NCBI GenBank assembly: GCA_029983705.1
Contig: JASBYZ010000007.1
Location: 1-31,123, forward strand
DNA length: 31,123 bases
Reading direction: 5' to 3'
DNA from: Coriobacteriales bacterium
GTDB taxonomy: Bacteria; Actinomycetota; Coriobacteriia; Coriobacteriales; JAEZZM01
This document shows positions 1 through 7,895 of the stretch, in pieces. Positions within the stretch are counted from its first letter, which is position 1, and each line of letters opens with the position of its first letter. The position numbers were made by a program, and so were the translations under genes. The notes under the pieces were generated by a model that did no database searches, was not told where the DNA came from, and saw only the letters and a list, made by a program, of their open reading frames with translations.

Positions 1-1
1 T

Positions 2-211
2 GATGAAGAGGTTTTAGATGAACTTCAGATACCTGGCCTTACTAAGTTTACAAAAGACTCCGAGCTCTATGCTCATATTCCTTATATTTCTGAGACCTGG
101 CTGCCACAACAAGTACTTGCAAGCTTAGGAGCTCTAGAGTTAATAAACCCGCAAAGGCTTAGAGATAAATGTGGAGAGCTTGCTCAATTAAAGCTTACTC
201 AGTCTTTCTAA
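2..211 (+). CDS. C-terminal end of a probable WYL-domain transcriptional regulator (5' truncated)
   Basis: An open frame enters from the left edge and ends at TAA 209-211, giving 69 residues. The tail has the pattern W-L-x3-V-L-x2-L-G-x5-I-N-P-x2-L-R. This resembles the extreme C terminus of WYL/PafBC-type regulators, where a Trp, a leucine-Gly pair and a Pro-x2-Leu-Arg element close the protein. These regulators are DNA-binding proteins with a ligand- or nucleic-acid-sensing WYL domain. The DNA-binding part is outside the window, so the call rests on the tail alone. The stop lies 17 bp inside the 3' end of the convergent helicase gene. An unrelated protein with a similar tail cannot be excluded. 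Confidence 0.5.
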   Translation, partial: DEEVLDELQIPGLTKFTKDSELYAHIPYISETWLPQQVLASLGALELINPQRLRDKCGELAQLKLTQSF

Positions 212-3086
212 ACATCTGCAAATAGGTTGAGAGCTGGTCTAAATTGAGTGCGTTGTATTCCTTTTTAGGAAGCGAGTTCATAAAGACCTTGCCATATGAT
301 TTATGAGAAATTCTTGAGTCAGCCATAATCAGGCAGCCTGTATCACTTGAAGACCTAATAAGTCTTCCTGCGGCCTGCTTAACCGATAAAACAGCTTCTG
401 GTAAGTCATACTTTCCCCAGGCAGACCTATCTCTTTTTGAGCGCTCCTTACTCAGTGGAGTATTGGGGTTTGGAAAGGGCAGCTTACTAATAACAACACA
501 ACGAAGTGTATCCCCCACTGCATCAAATCCCTCCCAAAAAGATTTGAGCGCAAATAGAGATGAGCGTTCGTCTTCTATAAATTGCTCACGAATTTGTTTG
601 ATAGACGTTCCCTTAAGTTGGCACTGGAGCTGTAGGCCTTCAAAGTCCAGTCGCGGTTTTAATCTCTTATAAAGCTCTTCCATCTCTCTTCTATTAGTAA
701 ATAAACTTAAAGTAGAGCCACCCATACTTGTATGTACTCGGTACAAAAACTCTTCCATATCATCTAAATATTCACGAGAGTTAGGTTGAGCAAGACTTGG
801 GACAGTAATGACTGACATCTGTCTTTGGTAGTCATATGAGCTATCAAGTTGTATCGTCTTATACATTGAAGACTCTAAAAGATTAAGACCGGTAGCTGCC
901 AAGAAGTGATCAAAGTTTTCACCAACTGCTATAGTTGCTGAGGTATAGATTACACTTGCTACTTCAGGATAGAGCTTTTCTGCAAATACAGAACCCACAT
1001 CATATCGCTCAGCTAATAAGCTCTCTGCCATCACCGAGGCGCGACTATCTAGGTTTGCGCTAAACACATAACTATCGTCTTCACCGTCTAAAACTAAATT
1101 GAGCGCTTTGAGCATTTGTGAGAGCGACTGTATGAGAGGATTTATTTCCAAAAAGCTTTCTTCTTCTGTTTCTTGTCCTAGGCGTGCTGTATCTTTGCAG
1201 AGTTTTATAAGGTTTTCTAGCTGGTGCGCAAATGCTTTACCCTGCTCAAGAAGGCTTTGCCAGATATCAGTACTTCTAATCTCATCACCAATCCAGATTT
1301 CTTGATTGGTATAGCTTCCCTTAGACTTATTAAAAACCTGAAGGTTTTTAAGCTCTAAAAAGAAGGCACTTGAAACAGTTGTAACTGAACTTGTTTGAGA
1401 TGATGCCTTATTAATTGCTGACATCAAAACATTTGCCCCAGGATGTGCCTGGGCAATTTTAGTGAGCTGACCAAGCGCTCCTGAACGAATGCTTCCTAAA
1501 GCGTCAAGTGCACCGTTAAGTTCTATCTCAGAGATGCTGAGCGCCCACTGCTTTCTTGCTTCAGCCTCAAAGGAATGTGCCTCATCCACAACCCAATGTC
1601 TAATTGGTGGCAAAATCATTCCGTCTACTTCAAGATCTCTCAGTAAGAGTGCGTGGTTTGTAAGCAAAATATCAGCCTGTTCAGCACGCTTTCTCATTCC
1701 GTGAATATAGCAACGGTTGGGATAAAAAGGACAGTATTGCTTGGTACACTCAGCAGAGCTTGTGGTAACTTCAGCACGAGGCAAGTTCTTCCAATACAAG
1801 TTTATTTCGTCTAAATCTCCGTGAGATGACTGGCATGCATGTGCATAAATCATTGCAAGCATATTGAGCACATCTTCACTCATGCCCTCTTCTTTTTGAG
1901 AATTCACAAGACTTTCTGTCTTTTTAAGGCAGGCATAGTGATCATAGCCTTTAAGCGCATAGTAACGTAAAGGCTCTCCAATTGCATCTTCAAGTGCAGG
2001 AAGTTCATGGCTTAGAAGTTGGTCCATAAGCGCATTTGTTTTAGTTGCAACGCCTATTGTTAAATTATTTTCTTTTGCCATATACACTGAAGGTAAAAGG
2101 TAGGCGATAGATTTACCAACACCCGTACCAGCTTCAATTGCTCTGTGAGTTGAGATATTAAATGCTTGAGTAACCTCTTTTGCCATTTCTACTTGTTCAG
2201 CTCTCGGCTCAAAACCCTCATACATCTTGCCTAAAATGCCATCTGAGCTAAACTCGCTGAGCACCCTCTTTACATCTACATGCTCGGTATCATTGTGCTC
2301 AAAATAATCTTCTTTTTTCTCGCCACTATCAAGCTTTATACGCTCATCACGAGCAGCGCTCAGTGAAAAAGATACCTGTGGCATCTCTTGAGCAAGGTAT
2401 GCAAAAACTGGCCGATAAGACCAGGGAACACTTGGATGCATCGTTGAAAAGCGCTGCAGCAGTCCTGCAGGCATGTCACCAAGAGCGGTAAGTATAATAC
2501 GCCACACTTTTGAAAGCGCTAAGACATCATCGTCAGCTTGGTGTGAAACTGAATGTGCTCCAAAGGCTTGGGCAAGATTAGCAAGCTTATGGTTTTTAAG
2601 CCGCGGAAGCGCAATTCTTGAAAGTGCAAGTGAATCAAGCCATAAATCTGTAATGTAGTTATCTTCTGCATCCCGCTCTAAAAACGCCCGATCAAACTCT
2701 GCATTATGCGCAACAATAGGTGAGCCATACACAAATGACTTAAAATCAGCTACTACTTCTTGTGCGCTTCTTGCTCGCTCAACATCTGCATTGCTAATGC
2801 CGGTAAGTTTTTCTATAAAGGGTGGAATTTCTTTTTTTGGTTTAATAAACTCGTTAAAGGTTTCGGTAATTTCGCTTCCCTGCATTCTACAAGCAGCGAT
2901 TTGTATAAGCTCACAAGATTTGAAATCAAGACCTGTAGTCTCTGTATCAACTATAACTACTTCTTCTTCAAGCATGCCAAAACTTCTTGTTTGAGCGCGC
3001 GCTTCTAAGCTTGCATATTGCTCAATAATATCTTGGTCAGTACCTGCGAGTATGAGATTTTTTAATTCTGGATGTATAGTTTGCAC
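195..3086 (-). CDS. dinG: DinG-family ATP-dependent helicase with N-terminal DEDDh exonuclease domain
   Basis: Predicted 963-residue DNA repair protein joining a DnaQ-like 3'-5' exonuclease to an XPD-like superfamily 2 helicase. The exonuclease is seen as DTETTG near residue 47, HNAEFDRAF near 127 and a late His/Asp pair near 182-186 (DEDDh type). The helicase shows EAGTGVGKS near 319, DEAH near 501 and a C-terminal QAAGRLIR motif. Four cysteines near 386, 447, 452 and 459 (the last three as C-x4-C-x6-C) suggest a 4Fe-4S cluster as in E. coli DinG, which some Firmicute homologues lack. The longest open frame reaches 3191 but overlaps the upstream acetyltransferase gene. I chose GTG at 3086 because it follows that gene's stop by 8 bp and has AAGG upstream. 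ATG 2975 is a later alternative. It is probably cotranscribed with the acetyltransferase. Confidence 0.9.
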   Translation of the reverse strand: MQTIHPELKNLILAGTDQDIIEQYASLEARAQTRSFGMLEEEVVIVDTETTGLDFKSCELIQIAACRMQGSEITETFNEFIKPKKEIPPFIEKLTGISNADVERARSAQEVVADFKSFVYGSPIVAHNAEFDRAFLERDAEDNYITDLWLDSLALSRIALPRLKNHKLANLAQAFGAHSVSHQADDDVLALSKVWRIILTALGDMPAGLLQRFSTMHPSVPWSYRPVFAYLAQEMPQVSFSLSAARDERIKLDSGEKKEDYFEHNDTEHVDVKRVLSEFSSDGILGKMYEGFEPRAEQVEMAKEVTQAFNISTHRAIEAGTGVGKSIAYLLPSVYMAKENNLTIGVATKTNALMDQLLSHELPALEDAIGEPLRYYALKGYDHYACLKKTESLVNSQKEEGMSEDVLNMLAMIYAHACQSSHGDLDEINLYWKNLPRAEVTTSSAECTKQYCPFYPNRCYIHGMRKRAEQADILLTNHALLLRDLEVDGMILPPIRHWVVDEAHSFEAEARKQWALSISEIELNGALDALGSIRSGALGQLTKIAQAHPGANVLMSAINKASSQTSSVTTVSSAFFLELKNLQVFNKSKGSYTNQEIWIGDEIRSTDIWQSLLEQGKAFAHQLENLIKLCKDTARLGQETEEESFLEINPLIQSLSQMLKALNLVLDGEDDSYVFSANLDSRASVMAESLLAERYDVGSVFAEKLYPEVASVIYTSATIAVGENFDHFLAATGLNLLESSMYKTIQLDSSYDYQRQMSVITVPSLAQPNSREYLDDMEEFLYRVHTSMGGSTLSLFTNRREMEELYKRLKPRLDFEGLQLQCQLKGTSIKQIREQFIEDERSSLFALKSFWEGFDAVGDTLRCVVISKLPFPNPNTPLSKERSKRDRSAWGKYDLPEAVLSVKQAAGRLIRSSSDTGCLIMADSRISHKSYGKVFMNSLPKKEYNALNLDQLSTYLQMFRKTE

Positions 3087-3093
3087 AAAGACC

Positions 3094-3636
3094 TTACAAT
3101 TCTTTTTTGAACACTTGCGTCTCAAAACCCTCTTGCTCTCTATAGCCAATTGTTTTCCAAAAACTTTCGGCCTTAGGACGTTTAGGGGCACTTAAAATAG
3201 ATGTTGCTTTAATTTCTGCAGTTCTCGCAACATTTTCAATCTGGTTTATAAGCTTTGAACCAAGTCCTTGGCGTTTATAATCAGGGTTAATATATAGCTG
3301 CTCTATAGTCCACTCTTCAATTTTTGGCCATGAGCAAAATACAAGAGCATAGGCAAGTAAAACACCTTGGTCACTCATTCTAAAGATAAGTTTATCGCTT
3401 AATTTAAGACGGTCAGGAAGAGCAGCTAGTTCTTCTTCTATATCTTTACTCTCAAGACAAATCCCGTACTCTTTGCAATACTCATCAAGTGCGCGAGCGC
3501 GCATATCTTCAAGCTCTGAAATTTCTTCTTTAGTTAAAAAAAGCACAGACTTACAATCCACCTGTGCTTTTTCGCGTTGTGACTTTAATTTTTTATCGGC
3601 AAAATATGCGTCAAAACCTTTTGGTTGATCAGTCAA
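3094..3636 (-). CDS. GNAT-family N-acetyltransferase
   Basis: 180-residue protein with the GNAT fold. The acetyl-CoA pyrophosphate-binding loop is visible as Y-K-R-Q-G-L-G-S-K-L (residues about 120-129), after a beta strand carrying E-Q-L-Y-I-N-P, and a late FW-x2-IGY element matches the family's final strand. The N-terminal 60 residues are charged and helical. The substrate is unknown; GNATs transfer acetyl groups to amines of proteins, small metabolites or antibiotics. The start is TTG at 3636, preceded by AAGGA six bases upstream. The stop is 8 bp before the GTG start of the DinG gene, so the two are probably one transcript. The Rrf2 regulator gene lies 54 bp upstream in the same direction. 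Confidence 0.85.
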   Translation of the reverse strand: MTDQPKGFDAYFADKKLKSQREKAQVDCKSVLFLTKEEISELEDMRARALDEYCKEYGICLESKDIEEELAALPDRLKLSDKLIFRMSDQGVLLAYALVFCSWPKIEEWTIEQLYINPDYKRQGLGSKLINQIENVARTAEIKATSILSAPKRPKAESFWKTIGYREQEGFETQVFKKEL

Positions 3637-3690
3637 GCTTAATCCTTCTTACTCTAAACGTCTCTTATATGGTTTAGCCTACTAAGAAGA

Positions 3691-4131
3691 TTATACTAAC
3701 TCGCTTGGACATGCACCTCTGTTTTGTGTGCTTCTGTTTACAAGTTCTTGAAGAGTGATGTTATCAACCACCTGATCTACAGACTCTTTAATTGACTGCC
3801 ATACATCTTTAGTAACGCAGGTGTTAGTACGAATGCACTCTGCCTCACGCTTTGAGCATGGTATAGGCGCCAACTCACCCTCAACTGAGCGTAAAATCTG
3901 ACCAACTGTTATATTTTCAGGATCTTGTGCGAGTTTATAGCCGCCAAACACTCCGCGCGCACTGGTTACAAGGCCCGCTTTTGAGAGTGGACGCACAATT
4001 TGCTCCAGGTATTTTTCTGAAATTGACTGACGCTCCGATACTTCACGTAAGGGAGTATAGTAATCAGGTTCTGCACTACCTAAGTCAACCATCAAACGCA
4101 GTGCATACCTACCTTTAGTAGAAACTTGCAT
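3691..4131 (-). CDS. Rrf2-family transcriptional regulator, IscR-like with three cysteines
   Basis: 146-residue winged-helix regulator. The N terminus (STKGRYALRLMVDL) and the helix S-E-K-Y-L-E-Q-I followed by G-L-V-x-S-x-R-G-x2-G-G-Y are the Rrf2 signature. Three cysteines in the order C-x6-C-x5-C sit where IscR-type members bind an Fe-S cluster (IscR itself is close to C-x5-C-x5-C). So it may sense Fe-S status, redox or nitric oxide; a CymR-like cysteine-metabolism role is less likely because CymR lacks the triad. An ATG at 4137 touches the AGGAGG directly, so the start is taken as the second ATG at 4131, six bases from AGGAGG. The -10 box lies inside an inverted repeat (4147-4172), which suggests autoregulation. 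No isc/suf genes are visible nearby. Confidence 0.88.
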   Translation of the reverse strand: MQVSTKGRYALRLMVDLGSAEPDYYTPLREVSERQSISEKYLEQIVRPLSKAGLVTSARGVFGGYKLAQDPENITVGQILRSVEGELAPIPCSKREAECIRTNTCVTKDVWQSIKESVDQVVDNITLQELVNRSTQNRGACPSELV

Positions 4132-4146
4132 ACCCATCCTCCTATC

Positions 4147-4172
4147 TAATCCCTATATTATACTAGGGATTA
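4147..4172 (-). promoter_or_regulatory. Operator-like inverted repeat overlapping the -10 box of the Rrf2 gene
   Basis: Two 9-bp arms, TAATCCCTA (4147-4155) and TAGGGATTA (4164-4172), are perfect inverted copies separated by 8 bp. On the minus strand the spacer contains TATAAT (4157-4162), well placed as the -10 box of the Rrf2 gene whose AGGAGG follows at 4143-4138. No good -35 is visible. The arm layout W4-CC-N-Y-A ... T-R-N-GG-W4 resembles the apo-IscR-type operators of the family. Autorepression is inferred. Confidence 0.65.
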
Positions 4173-4281
4173 ACCATTTGGGGGTAGCATCTATTAAAGT
4201 AACACGAGCGTCTTCATAAGCTCATCTTAATATACAATAGAATGGGTAAAAGTCCTTACTAATAACGATAAGAGAGATACT

Positions 4282-4932
4282 ATGTCTAGAACTGATACCT
4301 ACCTTGCAGATTATGAATTGATCAACGCTCAAAGTGAAGAGCAATCTTCTCGTCTTGCATCAAATGAAGCTATGGTGGGCTCTGCTCTTACGCTCAAAGA
4401 GCATAGTGAGGATTATACCTATGAGGTATTTAGTGAACAAGGTGGAAGCTTAGGCTATATTAGCCCTCAAAATAAACTAGCTTTTAAGAGTGCGTTTGAT
4501 CAATCAAAGGTAAAGTGTATTACCTTATCGCTTGTATATTACTCAAATGACGATAAGCAATTTATGGGTGAGCTCGCGTATCAATTTTACACTCCAGACC
4601 CAAACGCTCATGAAGATGCTCAAGCATTCTCAAACTTTTTTAAGCACACACAAAAATTAATTGAAGAAGGTAAACGCCCTCAACTCCAAATAAGTGCTTA
4701 TGAACACGATTACATTAAAGATAATAATGGTGCGCTTGAGATTACAAAAGCCACTCCCCTCCCTGAATTTAGTAAGGGAGAGGTAGTGTTTAAGAAGCAA
4801 AAATCAATTGCCGATAAAATGGTTCAAGGTTTAGTCAGTGGCACTCCTCAAGATAGAATTAAGGTATATGCCCTGGTAATCCTAGTAATTCTTATAATTA
4901 TTGCTCTGATTTACTTTTTATTCTTGCGCTAA
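4282..4932 (+). CDS. Uncharacterised tail-anchored membrane protein
   Basis: 216 residues with no family I recognise. About 190 hydrophilic residues with mixed alpha/beta character are followed by one strongly hydrophobic stretch (about 194-214) and a final Arg. There is no signal peptide, so the expected topology is a cytoplasmic domain held by a C-terminal anchor. The start ATG 4282 follows AAGAGAG. It is transcribed divergently from the Rrf2 gene, separated by 150 bp, and its last 15 bp overlap the 3' end of the convergent ddl gene. The gene looks intact and its codon use resembles its neighbours. The name is descriptive only. Confidence 0.75.
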   Translation: MSRTDTYLADYELINAQSEEQSSRLASNEAMVGSALTLKEHSEDYTYEVFSEQGGSLGYISPQNKLAFKSAFDQSKVKCITLSLVYYSNDDKQFMGELAYQFYTPDPNAHEDAQAFSNFFKHTQKLIEEGKRPQLQISAYEHDYIKDNNGALEITKATPLPEFSKGEVVFKKQKSIADKMVQGLVSGTPQDRIKVYALVILVILIIIALIYFLFLR

Positions 4933-5856
4933 TTCAATTAACTTAGTGCAAAGTTCAGGAAAACTTATACCTGCCTTGCTTGCAGAATCAGGCAACAGTG
5001 AAGTCTTTGTCATGCCTGGTATGGTGTTTGTTTCTAAAATCCACACCGTATCAAATTGATCAACTATCATATCTGAGCGTGACATACCTCTGCAGCCTAA
5101 AGCATTGTGAGCGTTGATTGCTATACGCTCAGCACTTTTATAAGCAGCTTCGCTAATGCGAGCAGGAATAATATGGTCTGCGCCACCAGTTTCATACTTT
5201 GCCTCAAAATCATAAAATTCAGCATGAGGCACAATTTCTATGATTGGAAGAGCTTCTGGATTGTTATTACCTAAGACAGCAACGGTAATCTCTGTTCCCT
5301 CAACAAAGCGCTCTACTAAGATAGTATCGTCTACTTCAAAGGCGTGTTTAATTGCAGGACCAAGCTCATCTGGTGTGTGGACAATACTTACTCCAAGGGC
5401 AGAGCCTTCTGTTGCAGGCTTTACCACGGACTTCTCGCCCACTACGCCTACAAGCTCTGCTAAGTCATATGGTTCAGAGCGTCGTAAACTTACTGAATGA
5501 GGGGTTGGAAGTCCTGCTGCACTATAAAATGTTTTAGCACGAGTTTTATCCATAGCAAGCGCACTCGCAAGTACACCTGAACCAGTATAAGGAATGCGTA
5601 AAAACTCGAGGGCACCCTGGATTACTCCATCTTCTCCATACTTACCATGGAGAGCTAAAAAGGCAATATCAGGAGCATAGTTTTGAATGTTTAAGATAAA
5701 GTCCTTATCGGCACTATCAAATGATTTAACTTGATATCCTGCCTCTTGTAATGCCAGTGCACACTCTTTACCTGACATAAGTGAAACTTCGCGCTCCCCA
5801 CTGTTACCGCCTAAAATTAAAGCAACTTTTGTATCAGCGGCAAGTTTTTTTGACAT
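4918..5856 (-). CDS. ddl: D-alanine--D-alanine ligase
   Basis: 312-residue ATP-grasp enzyme that joins two D-alanines in the cytoplasm for the peptidoglycan stem peptide. Visible signatures are GGNSGEREVSLMSG near the N terminus, HGKYGEDG (residues about 74-81), VKPATEGSALGVS in the ATP-binding region, the omega loop FYDFEAKY with its Lys-Tyr pair, SRSD, and the metal-binding end LETNTIPGMT. The Tyr of the omega loop predicts the D-Ala-D-Ala type rather than the D-lactate type of vancomycin-resistant ligases. Length is normal. It begins at ATG 5856 with a modest GAGG and lies 15 bp behind the stop of an unknown membrane protein gene in the same direction, so those two are probably cotranscribed. 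Confidence 0.95.
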   Translation of the reverse strand: MSKKLAADTKVALILGGNSGEREVSLMSGKECALALQEAGYQVKSFDSADKDFILNIQNYAPDIAFLALHGKYGEDGVIQGALEFLRIPYTGSGVLASALAMDKTRAKTFYSAAGLPTPHSVSLRRSEPYDLAELVGVVGEKSVVKPATEGSALGVSIVHTPDELGPAIKHAFEVDDTILVERFVEGTEITVAVLGNNNPEALPIIEIVPHAEFYDFEAKYETGGADHIIPARISEAAYKSAERIAINAHNALGCRGMSRSDMIVDQFDTVWILETNTIPGMTKTSLLPDSASKAGISFPELCTKLIELAQE

Positions 5857-5871
5857 ATATAACCTCGTTTA

Positions 5872-6729
5872 CTAAAAAGCTATGATGCCTTGTGCAACTG
5901 CATCGCATAAAAACATTGCACCAAGCCATAACAGCACTCCAATGGTAGTGGTAATACCAGCTCGCAGCAGTATTTTTGACGTCCAGCTGCGCTCTTTATA
6001 AACACCAAATGAAATTATTAGGGCAAGAATTGCAAAAATCAATCCCCAGGCAACAATTATGCCAAGTCCATATAAGGTGTAGATAAATAAATCAGATGTG
6101 AAGGGACTCTGTGCGGGGTTAGCATGAAACATAAAGGTAAAGATGATAAAAGCGGCTATAGCTACTGATACTAAGACCTGCAAAATAAATGGAAAGAGCC
6201 CATATATTTTTGGTGGGTTAGAAAACTCAAATTCAAACTGAGCGTGATACGTTAAATCAGGATTAAAGTTTTTAGGCATCTCAAAGCTAGTTGTTTTTTC
6301 TACCTCTCTCACTTCTTGAATTGGTGCTTTTGCTGCCTGCGCCTGTGTTCTTACATGAGGAAGCTCACCAGTTGGGTTTGAATCAATTGTTTGAGCAATC
6401 TCATTAGTCTTATCTGCATCTTTTGGTGTAAGTGGTTCAATTTCATCAGTACTTGGAGTTTCAATATCACTCGTGTCGTAGTGGTGCTCAGTGTTCATCC
6501 CTGAAGTAGCACTCATACCTGCGCCTAAAATAACAGCGGGCTTATCGTCATAGCGATACATATCGTACTCAAGTGGTTGCGCTTCTTGAACTACAGCTTT
6601 TCTCTCTTCATCAAGTGGGCTTGGATCATTTTTTGCAATGGAAGCCATAATGGATTCCATAATTTCATCAACGCTTTCTTCCTGACTTTCAAATTTTTTA
6701 TCGTCGGGCTTCTTATTATTCGTAGTCAT
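5872..6729 (-). CDS. Uncharacterised membrane protein, acidic N-terminal half and three C-terminal helices
   Basis: 285 residues. Residues 1-150 are hydrophilic, rich in Asp/Glu/Ser/Thr and probably disordered. Three hydrophobic segments follow at about 176-200, 213-243 and 252-276. No enzyme motif or known domain is recognised. The open frame extends to 6864, but that would run into the divergent rlmN gene. ATG 6729 has a good AAGGAG seven bases upstream and is taken as the start. The gene is directly followed by ddl (15 bp gap), which hints at a cell-envelope role by context only. A TATAAT is present on the minus strand at 6805-6810, about 75 bases before the start, but without a matching -35. 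Confidence 0.75.
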   Translation of the reverse strand: MTTNNKKPDDKKFESQEESVDEIMESIMASIAKNDPSPLDEERKAVVQEAQPLEYDMYRYDDKPAVILGAGMSATSGMNTEHHYDTSDIETPSTDEIEPLTPKDADKTNEIAQTIDSNPTGELPHVRTQAQAAKAPIQEVREVEKTTSFEMPKNFNPDLTYHAQFEFEFSNPPKIYGLFPFILQVLVSVAIAAFIIFTFMFHANPAQSPFTSDLFIYTLYGLGIIVAWGLIFAILALIISFGVYKERSWTSKILLRAGITTTIGVLLWLGAMFLCDAVAQGIIAF

Positions 6730-6848
6730 CTTGTGCTCCTTAACTTTTGCGCAGCTTACTTGAGCAACATTTTTTGAAGTCTCAGTTAAGATATTTATTG
6801 AGCAATTATAAGCTCTATCAATAATAGTACTAGAGGGAGAAGAGAAAC

Positions 6849-7895
6849 GTGGCACAAAATACAAAGCCTGACATTAAATCACTCAAAAGAAGTGAACTTG
6901 AGGCTCTAATGGATAGCTTAAATCAGCCAAACTTCAGAAAGAAACAACTTTTTGAATGGATGTACCAAAAAGGTGCGCGCTCATTTGATAAAATGACCAA
7001 CCTTCCTCTTAATTTACGTGAACAGTTATCTGATAGATTTAGCTATTCATATCCTGAAATTATCGATAAACAAATCTCTGAAGATGGCACGAGAAAATAC
7101 TTACTTGAACTTAGTGACGGAGTGAGTGTTGAAAGCGTTGGTATGCCCAGTGGCGATAAGCTCAGTGTTTGCATTTCATCACAGGCAGGCTGCAGGGTTA
7201 ACTGTGCTTTTTGTGCAACCGGACAAAATGGTTTCACGAGAAACTTAAGTATTGGTGAGATTGTAGACCAGGTACGTGTTGTTGGAGAAGATTTTGGAAT
7301 GCGCCCATCAAGTGTTGTAGTAATGGGTCAGGGCGAAGGTTTTTTAAATTACGATAACTTACTTGAGGCGCTTAGAATTATTAATGATCCAAAAGGACTT
7401 GGTATTGGTGCACGCCATATTACCATCTCTACCGTAGGTATAATAGTTGGTATAGATAAGCTTGCAAAAGAGCCTGAACAATTTACCTTAGCAATTTCAC
7501 TTCACTCAGCTATTCAAAAAACAAGAGATGCTATTATGCCTGGTGTTCAATCTTTTACTTTAGAGAGACTTAAAAAGAGTATCTTAAATTATGTTGATGA
7601 AACTTCACGCAGACCTAGTTATGAGTATGCTTTGATTAAAGATTTAAATGACGATGATGAACACCTGCAAGCTTTAATTGACTATACGCGTGGAACTATG
7701 TGTCATGTAAACATTATCCAGCTTAATGAGGTTGAAGACTCACTATTTAAACCAACAAGCCATAAGCGAGCTCAAGAATTTAAAGAGGCGCTTCAAGAGG
7801 TTGGTGTTGAATGTACGATAAGAAATTCCCGCGGAAGTGATATTGATGCTGCCTGCGGACAGCTTAAGCAGCATCATAATCAAAAAACTCTTTAA
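6849..7895 (+). CDS. rlmN: 23S rRNA (adenine2503-C2)/tRNA (adenine37-C2) methyltransferase RlmN
   Basis: 348-residue radical-SAM methyltransferase that methylates C2 of A2503 in 23S rRNA and A37 in some tRNAs. The cluster motif C-R-V-N-C-A-F-C is at 115-122. The two catalytic cysteines are recognisable as Cys108 (VCISSQAG) and Cys336 in the typical ending RGSDIDAACGQL. The usual SAM-binding GMGEP or GQGEP motif here reads GQGEG at 160-164, an unusual Pro-to-Gly change. Length is normal. The start is GTG 6849 behind a purine-rich GAGGGAGAAGAG. The stop overlaps the stop of convergent addA by two bases. Lincosamide-resistance Cfr is a paralogue, but sequence and context fit the housekeeping RlmN. 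Confidence 0.95.
   Translation: MAQNTKPDIKSLKRSELEALMDSLNQPNFRKKQLFEWMYQKGARSFDKMTNLPLNLREQLSDRFSYSYPEIIDKQISEDGTRKYLLELSDGVSVESVGMPSGDKLSVCISSQAGCRVNCAFCATGQNGFTRNLSIGEIVDQVRVVGEDFGMRPSSVVVMGQGEGFLNYDNLLEALRIINDPKGLGIGARHITISTVGIIVGIDKLAKEPEQFTLAISLHSAIQKTRDAIMPGVQSFTLERLKKSILNYVDETSRRPSYEYALIKDLNDDDEHLQALIDYTRGTMCHVNIIQLNEVEDSLFKPTSHKRAQEFKEALQEVGVECTIRNSRGSDIDAACGQLKQHHNQKTL

Noticed and set aside
2473..3008. Plus-strand open frames across the DinG gene
   Set aside because: They are antisense shadows of a well-supported helicase gene, with no ribosome-binding site or recognisable protein pattern.
3087..3191. Upstream 35-codon extension of the DinG frame
   Set aside because: It lies inside the end of the acetyltransferase gene, reads as a basic non-conserved peptide, and a GTG with a ribosome-binding site at 3086 explains the start.
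6797..6835. Divergent promoters between the three-helix protein and rlmN
   Set aside because: A minus-strand TATAAT and a plus-strand TTGAGC are present, but neither has a matching partner box.
6730..6864. 45-codon N-terminal extension of the three-helix protein
   Set aside because: It would overlap the rlmN start and promoter region; ATG 6729 has a clear AAGGAG.
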